Made by a program: the position numbers and the translations under genes. A stretch of 37,549 nt of DNA, from contig CAKRRG010000027.1 in assembly GCA_934394545.1 (NCBI GenBank), positions 1 through 37,549 of the forward strand, written 5' to 3'. Numbering within the stretch: position 1 is the first letter of the stretch; each line of letters starts with the position of its first letter. Source of the DNA: an uncultured Blautia sp. GTDB taxonomy: Bacteria > Bacillota > Clostridia > Lachnospirales > Lachnospiraceae. This document shows positions 32,794 to 37,549 of this stretch, piece by piece. The notes below the pieces were generated by a model. It did no database searches and was not told the origin of the DNA. It worked only from the letters and a program-made list of their open reading frames with translations.

Positions 32794-34857
32794 ATGGCTG
32801 AGAAGCATGGTAGTTTATCAATTAACAGTGAAAATATTTTCCCAATTATAAAGAAATGGTTATATTCCGATCATGACATTTTTGCAAGAGAGCTGATCTC
32901 TAATGGCTGTGATGCAATCACTAAGTTGAAGAAGCTTGATGTTATGGGAGAATATACACTTCCTGACGATTATAAGGCAGAAGTGAAGGTTATTGTGAAT
33001 CCGGAACAGAAGACTCTGAAATTTATTGATACTGGTCTTGGTATGACAGCAGATGAAGTCGAAGAGTATATTACACAGATTGCTTTTTCAGGAGCAACTG
33101 AGTTCCTTTCCAAATATAAAGATAAGACAACAGATGATCAGATTATAGGTCATTTTGGTCTTGGTTTCTATTCTGCGTTTATGGTAGCTGATGAGGTTCA
33201 TATTGATACGCTTTCTTATAAAGAGGGTGCAACTCCGGTACACTGGACCTGCGATGGCGGTACAGAGTATGATATGCAGGAAGGCAATAAGACCACAGTC
33301 GGTACGGAAATCACTTTGTTTTTAAATGAAGAGAGTACGGAATTTTCTAATGAATACAGAATGAGGGAAATAATTGAGAAATATTGTTCCTTCATGCCGG
33401 TAAATATTTATCTTTCCAAGGAGAACGCACCGCAGGAATATGAGACAATTGATGAATCTGAGCTTCGTGATGATGATGTAGTTGTTGAGCATATCCACGA
33501 GGATGCTAAGACTGAGGAAAAAGAGAATGACAAAGGTGAGAAAGAGGTTGTAGAAGTATCTCCGGCTAAAGATAAAGTAAAAATTAACAAACGTCCGGTA
33601 TCTTTAAGTGATCCACATCCTCTTTGGATGAAGCATCCAAATAGCTGCACAGATGAGGAATACAAGGAGTTCTATCGTAAGGTATTTATGGATTATAAGG
33701 AACCATTGTTCTGGATCCATTTGAACATGGATTATCCATTTAATCTGAAAGGTATCTTGTATTTCCCGAAGATCAATACAGAGTATGATTCCATTGAGGG
33801 AACTATTAAGCTGTATAATAATCAGGTATTTATTGCAGATAATATCAAGGAAGTAATACCGGAGTTCCTGCTTCTTTTGAAAGGTGTGATTGATTGCCCG
33901 GATCTTCCATTGAATGTTTCCAGATCTGCGCTGCAGAATGATGGATTTGTGAAGAAGATTTCAGAGTACATTACGAAGAAGGTTGCAGATAAGTTGACCG
34001 GAATGTGCAAGACTGACCGTGAGTCTTATGAGAAATATTGGGACGACATTAGTCCATTTATAAAATTTGGCTGTATTAAGGATGCCAAATTTGCAGATAA
34101 GATGAACGATTATATCTTGTTCAAGAATATAGATGGCAAATATCTTACTCTGAAAGACTGCATTGAGGAGAATAAAAAGCCGGAAGAGGCTAAGTCTGAA
34201 GAAGCAAAGGAATCCACAGAAGAGAAAAAAGACGACGCCACAGAGGATAAGAAAGAACCTGAGAAGACCACTATCTTCTATGTAACAGATGAAGTTCAGC
34301 AGAGCCAGTATATCAATATGTTCCGTGAGGCAAAGAAGGATGCTGTTATTCTGAAGCATAACATTGACAGTGCATTTATTTCTCATCTGGAGCAGAAAGA
34401 TCAGACAATCCAGTTTAAGAGAATTGATGCAGATCTTTCTGAAGAGCTTCGTGAGGAGGGCAGTGCAGATGAGGAGACTTCCAAGACTCTTACAGAAGTG
34501 TTCAGGAGTGCACTGAAGAATGAGAAGCTGGAGGTTAAGGTTGAGAACCTGAAGAATGAGAAAGTTGCAGCTATGATGACGCTTTCTGAGGAGAGCCGTC
34601 GTATGCAGGACATGATGAAGATGTACAATATGTACGGTATGGATCCGTCTATGTTTGGCGGTCAGGAAACGTTAGTGCTTAATGCTAAACATCCACTGGT
34701 TCAGTTTGTTGCAGACAATAAGGATTCTGAGAAGACTCCTGTTATCTGTGAAGAACTGTATGATCTTGCTATGCTGAGCCACAAACAGCTTTCACCGGAA
34801 GAAATGACGAAATTTGTACAGAGAAGCAATGAAATCCTGCTTATGCTGACAAAATAA
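32794..34857 (+). CDS. htpG: Hsp90-family chaperone HtpG with charged inserts
   Basis: 687 residues. The N-terminal GHKL ATPase domain shows ELISNGCDAITK, DTGLGMT and GHFGLGFYSAFMVADEV. The middle domain has WIHLNMDYPFNLKGILYFP and PLNVSRSALQND (catalytic arginine region). The C-terminal dimerisation domain ends near LLMLTK. Two highly charged low-complexity inserts are unusual for a bacterial HtpG: about 236-266 (KTEEKENDKGEKEVVEV), at the place of the eukaryotic charged linker, and about 460-495 (KPEEAKSEEAKESTEEKKDD) in the middle domain. These make it longer than the 624 residues of Escherichia coli HtpG. ATG 32794 has aaaggagag upstream. CIRCE control implies HrcA-regulated heat induction. 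Confidence 0.95.
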   Translation: MAEKHGSLSINSENIFPIIKKWLYSDHDIFARELISNGCDAITKLKKLDVMGEYTLPDDYKAEVKVIVNPEQKTLKFIDTGLGMTADEVEEYITQIAFSGATEFLSKYKDKTTDDQIIGHFGLGFYSAFMVADEVHIDTLSYKEGATPVHWTCDGGTEYDMQEGNKTTVGTEITLFLNEESTEFSNEYRMREIIEKYCSFMPVNIYLSKENAPQEYETIDESELRDDDVVVEHIHEDAKTEEKENDKGEKEVVEVSPAKDKVKINKRPVSLSDPHPLWMKHPNSCTDEEYKEFYRKVFMDYKEPLFWIHLNMDYPFNLKGILYFPKINTEYDSIEGTIKLYNNQVFIADNIKEVIPEFLLLLKGVIDCPDLPLNVSRSALQNDGFVKKISEYITKKVADKLTGMCKTDRESYEKYWDDISPFIKFGCIKDAKFADKMNDYILFKNIDGKYLTLKDCIEENKKPEEAKSEEAKESTEEKKDDATEDKKEPEKTTIFYVTDEVQQSQYINMFREAKKDAVILKHNIDSAFISHLEQKDQTIQFKRIDADLSEELREEGSADEETSKTLTEVFRSALKNEKLEVKVENLKNEKVAAMMTLSEESRRMQDMMKMYNMYGMDPSMFGGQETLVLNAKHPLVQFVADNKDSEKTPVICEELYDLAMLSHKQLSPEEMTKFVQRSNEILLMLTK

Positions 34858-34865
34858 TATACAGC

Positions 34866-34914
34866 GAACAGTCACAAAAGAAGAAATCCATCTGATGTGA
34901 CTGTTCTTTTTTTT
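34866..34914 (+). terminator. Intrinsic terminator of htpG
   Basis: An 11-bp perfect stem gaacagtcaca/tgtgactgttc is followed by eight T residues. Confidence 0.93.
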
Positions 34915-35046
34915 GACCATTATCCTGAAATATTACAATTTTATTAAATTTGGCCATAAAGGCTAAGAATTAGAAAGCTGATTCGTATTATATGTAGAGG
35001 CAAATGACTTGCTGAACACAGTTTGGGAGGGCTATGCTCATAAGTA

Positions 35047-35085
35047 AGTAGCGAAAGCGGATATTCGCAGTCTGCTTTCGCTGTT
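35047..35085 (+). other. Hairpin before the Spo0A-like gene, related to motif copy 3
   Basis: agcgaaagcgga (35050-35061) pairs with tctgctttcgct (35071-35082), 12 bp with one G-T pair. aagtagcgaaagcgga closely matches aagtagcgaagcgga of copy 3 (32649-32663). The rest of 34915-35116 holds no clear promoter. Confidence 0.6.
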
Positions 35086-35116
35086 GCAAATAAATACATA
35101 TTGCGGAGGAGAGAAA

Positions 35117-35452
35117 ATGAGAGAGATATACGGTATTATACGAAGGCTTGGTGTAACAACAAAATACAAAGGATATTATTTTGTGGCAGAGGCAATACAT
35201 ATGACGATGGAATTTCAGGAACGTCCTATGAAGATCACGAAGGATATTTATCCCAGACTGGCAAAGAAATTCAAATCAAAACCCTCTAATATTGAGCATG
35301 ATATCCGTACAATTGTAAATGTATGTTGGGAAAACCATCGGGAAAGACTGGAACAGATTGCCGGATATCCCCTGGAATACAGACCGACGAATAGTGAATT
35401 TGTTGATATGCTTGCCTTTTATCTGAAAAATGAAAAGAAAACAGAGTTCTGA
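35117..35452 (+). CDS. Stand-alone Spo0A C-terminal (DNA-binding) domain protein
   Basis: 111 residues matching only the Spo0A effector domain: RRLGVTTKYKGYYFVAEAI, then MTMEFQERPMKITKDIYPRLAKKF, the helix-turn-helix KSKPSNIEHDIRTIVNVCW, and RPTNSEFVDMLAFYL at the end. The phosphoacceptor receiver domain is absent and no receiver-encoding gene is adjacent; the upstream region has a stop and hairpin. It would bind 0A-box-like DNA independently of phosphorelay input, perhaps as an anti-activator or as a simple regulator; this is inference. ATG 35117 has gcggaggaga upstream, and the gene converges with the DUF5721 gene, ending 2 bases short of it. Confidence 0.85.
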   Translation: MREIYGIIRRLGVTTKYKGYYFVAEAIHMTMEFQERPMKITKDIYPRLAKKFKSKPSNIEHDIRTIVNVCWENHRERLEQIAGYPLEYRPTNSEFVDMLAFYLKNEKKTEF

Positions 35453-35454
35453 AA

Positions 35455-35958
35455 TTATACTTCTTCAACGGAGAAGTTATTGTGATGGAAAAGATCCATT
35501 ATATACTGTTCCCAAAGGCGTTCCAGTTCTTTGCCTGGAAGAAAGACTTTTAAGGAGGTTCCTGTGGTGCAAAGCAGGACCTTATTTTTATATTGTAAAT
35601 TCAGATAAAGGCCGGTCACCAGTTCAGGTGAAATCAAGACTGCGGAGTTTCGGAGCAATGTGGCCGCTTTATTGGGAGAAAACTGAAGTACAATTTTAAA
35701 GGAAAGAGGAGCGCGTTTTCCGCGGATCACAGAGTAGCAGAATGGTTTGACCTCTTTCCAAAGCGAGAACGTGCGATGGCTTGAAGAAAGAAACATCCGT
35801 TCGTCATTGTCAAAAAACTCTGTTTGAAGCCGTCCGTCAATAGTAAACGTATTACTTGTAATGATTTCTGCCTGATTTAGCCAGAAGGAGTCAAAGGCCT
35901 CTCCAAGAAATAATTGATTGGTAAAATCTTTCAGATCCGTTATTTTTAAAGCGAGCAT
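35455..35958 (-). CDS. DUF5721-like protein
   Basis: 167 residues from a minus-strand ATG at 35958, with aaaggaga upstream; an extension to 36012 lies within its promoter and was rejected. The N-terminus MLALKITDLKDFTNQLFLGEAFDSFWLNQAEI and later SLWKEVKPFCYSVIRGKRAPLSFKIVLQFSP resemble the DUF5721 family found in Lachnospiraceae. The family assignment is from memory of its pattern. No signal peptide or catalytic motif is evident. Confidence 0.7.
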   Translation of the reverse strand: MLALKITDLKDFTNQLFLGEAFDSFWLNQAEIITSNTFTIDGRLQTEFFDNDERMFLSSSHRTFSLWKEVKPFCYSVIRGKRAPLSFKIVLQFSPNKAATLLRNSAVLISPELVTGLYLNLQYKNKVLLCTTGTSLKVFLPGKELERLWEQYIMDLFHHNNFSVEEV

Positions 35959-36000
35959 AATAGCAGTCTCCTTTCGCGAAAAGCCAAATTCGTAAATATC

Positions 36001-36029
36001 ATTATAAAGCAATTTGAAGTAAAATGGAA
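36001..36029 (-). promoter_or_regulatory. Promoter of the DUF5721-like gene
   Basis: On the minus strand TTCCAT (36024-36029), 17-base spacer, TATAAT (36001-36006). Confidence 0.7.
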
Positions 36030-36039
36030 GAAAAAACTC

Positions 36040-36068
36040 TTTTCAAACACGTAGTAATGTGTTAATAT
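36040..36068 (+). promoter_or_regulatory. Promoter of degV-type gene
   Basis: TTTTCA (36040-36045), 17-base spacer, TAATAT (36063-36068). It is divergent from the previous promoter, 10 bases away. Confidence 0.6.
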
Positions 36069-36115
36069 AGATGTGGTATTTAAAACTACATATTATGGAA
36101 AAGAGGACGATATAA

Positions 36116-36955
36116 TTGAGTTATAAAATTGTAATAGATAGCTGTGGAGAACTTCTTGAGCAGTGGAAGCAGGATGACAGATTTGCTTCTGTTCCGCTTA
36201 CACTGACTGTTGGAAGTGAGAATATTATAGATGATGAGACATTTGATCAGGCTGATTTTCTTCGGAAGGTTGCAGCCTGCCCGGAATGCCCGAAATCTGC
36301 TTGTCCATCTCCGGAGAGCTACAGAAAGGCATTTGATTGCGATGCAGACCATGTTTATTGCGTCACTCTTTCCGCTGAACTCAGTGGCTCATATAACAGT
36401 GCAGTTCTAGGGGCAAGCCTTCTGCATGAAGAAAAGGAAGGAGTACAGCTTCATGTATTTAATTCCCGTTCCGCTTCTGTAGGACAGACATTGATCGCTA
36501 TGAAGATTGCACAATGTGAGGAAGCAGGTCTTCCATTTGAGGAGGTTATCAGTGTTGTTAATAAATATATTGAAGAACAGCACACTTTTTTTGTACTGGA
36601 GAATCTGGAGACCTTACGTAAGAATGGCCGTCTCAGCCGTGTGAAGGCTCTTGTGGCAACGGCTCTTAAGATTAAGCCAATCATGGGATCCACTCCTGAG
36701 GGTACGATCTGTCAGCTGGATCAGGCCAGAGGAATGAATAAAGCTCTGGTAAAAATGGTAGAGAAGATTGTAGAAGTTACAGAGAACAGCGAGAATAAGA
36801 TTCTTGCTATTTCTCACTGTAATACTCCTAAGAAGGCGAATATGCTGAAGGAAGCCATTCAGGAGAAGATGAAGCTGGCAGATATTATAGTTCTTGATAC
36901 AGCCGGCGTAAGCAGCATGTATGCAAATGACGGTGGAATTATTGTGGCTGTGTGA
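36116..36955 (+). CDS. DegV-family fatty-acid-binding protein
   Basis: 279 residues, typical for DegV/FakB. These bind a fatty acid for phosphorylation by FakA before phospholipid synthesis. Family segments are IVIDSCGEL at the N-terminus, SACPSPESYRKAF, VTLSAELSGSYNSA (head-group binding), FNSRSASVGQ, VLENLETLRKNGRLSRVKAL, and the C-terminal AGVSSMYANDGGIIVAV. The start is TTG 36116, with aagagga 9 bases upstream; no ATG fits the conserved N-terminus. FakB function is by family; no fakA is seen here. Confidence 0.9.
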   Translation: MSYKIVIDSCGELLEQWKQDDRFASVPLTLTVGSENIIDDETFDQADFLRKVAACPECPKSACPSPESYRKAFDCDADHVYCVTLSAELSGSYNSAVLGASLLHEEKEGVQLHVFNSRSASVGQTLIAMKIAQCEEAGLPFEEVISVVNKYIEEQHTFFVLENLETLRKNGRLSRVKALVATALKIKPIMGSTPEGTICQLDQARGMNKALVKMVEKIVEVTENSENKILAISHCNTPKKANMLKEAIQEKMKLADIIVLDTAGVSSMYANDGGIIVAV

Positions 36956-36972
36956 ACAGTAAGTGAACGCAC

Positions 36973-37001
36973 TTCCATTTCTTTTGAAAGTGTGGTATAC
37001 T
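36973..37001 (+). promoter_or_regulatory. Promoter of the small membrane protein gene
   Basis: TTCCAT (36973-36978), 17-base spacer, TATACT (36996-37001). Confidence 0.65.
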
Positions 37002-37041
37002 TATCTGAAACGATATTTCATCGCAAAGGAGATGTGCTGCT

Positions 37042-37293
37042 ATGAGTCAGAAGAAAGTAGATGCTTACAAAGCAGAAAAGGCAAACCGTGATAAAATAAT
37101 GAAGAAGGAGAAACTGATCCTTACGCTTGAGAAACTGGCAGCCTTGGTTTTATGTATTGTTGCTGTATGCTGGATCGGTTATTCTGTTTATGGAAAGGTA
37201 ACAGAAGGTCAGGGGAATGTGACCCAGGAGACCGTTATGGATACCTCTGCATTGGATTCTTATCTGAATGGACTTAGTTCAGAAGCAGAATAG
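37042..37293 (+). CDS. Small single-pass membrane protein
   Basis: 83 residues, unrecognised. The N-terminal 30 residues are strongly charged and lysine-rich (VDAYKAEKANRDKIMKKEK), followed by one membrane segment (about 31-49, LAALVLCIVAVCWIGYSVY) and a short polar tail (about 50-83) that would face outside. aaaggag precedes the ATG by about 9 bases and it has its own promoter. No functional motif is visible. Confidence 0.7.
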   Translation: MSQKKVDAYKAEKANRDKIMKKEKLILTLEKLAALVLCIVAVCWIGYSVYGKVTEGQGNVTQETVMDTSALDSYLNGLSSEAE

Positions 37294-37330
37294 AAGTGAA
37301 TAAGAATACGATTGCTTCTGCAGCGTAATG

Positions 37331-37363
37331 TGATAGGGACAGATTTTGAATCTGTCCCTATCA
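37331..37363. repeat. 15-bp perfect palindromic hairpin
   Basis: tgatagggacagatt and aatctgtccctatca flank a ttg loop. There is no T run on either side, so it looks like a REP-type palindrome rather than a terminator. Confidence 0.7.
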
Positions 37364-37385
37364 TCATAATGTGTATAAAAGGACA

Positions 37386-37426
37386 AAAAAATCCCCCCGG
37401 AAATCTCCGAGGGAAAATTTTTGATT
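37386..37426 (-). terminator. Intrinsic terminator of cold-shock gene
   Basis: On the minus strand tccctcgga and tccggggg-type arms form a stem with one bulged G and a gatt loop, followed by seven T residues (complement of 37384-37390). Confidence 0.8.
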
Positions 37427-37429
37427 CAA

Positions 37430-37549
37430 TTATAACTTAGTAACGTTAGCTGCCTGCATTCCGCGAGCGCCCTCTGTTAAGTCATATGTTACAGCCTGGC
37501 CTTCTTCAAGAGATTTGAAGCCTTCACCATTGATTGCAGAAAAATGTAC
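37430..37549 (-). CDS. Cold-shock protein (CspA family), 3' end only
   Basis: The last 39 residues are visible, running off the window at the right edge: [20 protein letters not shown] then [25 protein letters not shown] is the RNP-2 motif of the cold-shock domain, and [10 protein letters not shown]...V.....G..G.QAANV is the standard C-terminal half. Csp proteins bind single-stranded RNA and melt secondary structures. The N-terminal RNP-1 motif and start are outside the window. Confidence 0.95.
   Translation of the reverse strand, partial: VHFSAINGEGFKSLEEGQAVTYDLTEGARGMQAANVTKL

Noticed and set aside
1..37549. CRISPR arrays, complete insertion sequences, phage genes
   Set aside because: No regular repeat-spacer arrays, transposase motifs, integrase or phage structural genes were seen.

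Overview
The window looks like chromosome from a gut-type Lachnospiraceae (Clostridia; Blautia/Ruminococcus/Dorea-like). This is inferred from moderate G+C, strong Shine-Dalgarno sites, the cysS-mrnC-rlmB-sigH order typical of Firmicutes, DUF5721- and DUF1622-type proteins, glutaminyl-tRNA synthetase, and surface proteins ending in KTGD-type sorting signals. The species cannot be fixed from sequence alone.

Layout. 1-730: end of an AICAR transformylase gene and a minus-strand tRNA-Gly. 950-4220: cell-envelope block (3D-domain protein, CpsB-type phosphatase, LCP protein, PAP2 phosphatase). 4227-12500: RNA modification (RlmD-like, TrmO), aspartokinase, a nuclease-helicase fusion, a secreted serine hydrolase and RidA. 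12700-16445: ispF, cysS, mrnC, rlmB, sigH. 16446-16852: AT-rich leader with an unusual perfect Shine-Dalgarno and a two-codon ORF. 16853-25266: a seven-gene surface operon with five SipW-type secreted proteins in two paralogous families, a SipW-like signal peptidase and a 1320-residue isopeptide/SpaA-type adhesin. 25434-29666: tRNA-Thr, glnS, an acidic membrane protein (minus), maf, a HAD phosphatase and a small acidic protein. 29700-32519: a structured leader between tandem promoters, then a KTGD-anchored surface protein. 32520-34860: a small ORF, a CIRCE operator and htpG. 35117-37549: a stand-alone Spo0A effector domain, DUF5721 (minus), degV, a small membrane protein and the end of a cold-shock gene (minus).

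The most distinctive system is the 16.85-25.27 kb operon. Its signal peptides, paralogous substrates, dedicated His-type signal peptidase and large adhesin suggest a TasA/CalY-like matrix or fibre machine with a KTGD-anchored member (gene 18856-20178) and an adhesin that has no visible anchor. Neighbouring sigH and the stand-alone Spo0A domain hint at stationary-phase regulation, but this is inference. Other points worth a second look are a 20-base motif found three times, twice overlapping a stop codon and each time followed by a different hairpin; a CIRCE element placed upstream of the htpG promoter; charged inserts in HtpG; and a RecB/Cas4-like nuclease fused to an XPD/DinG-type helicase.
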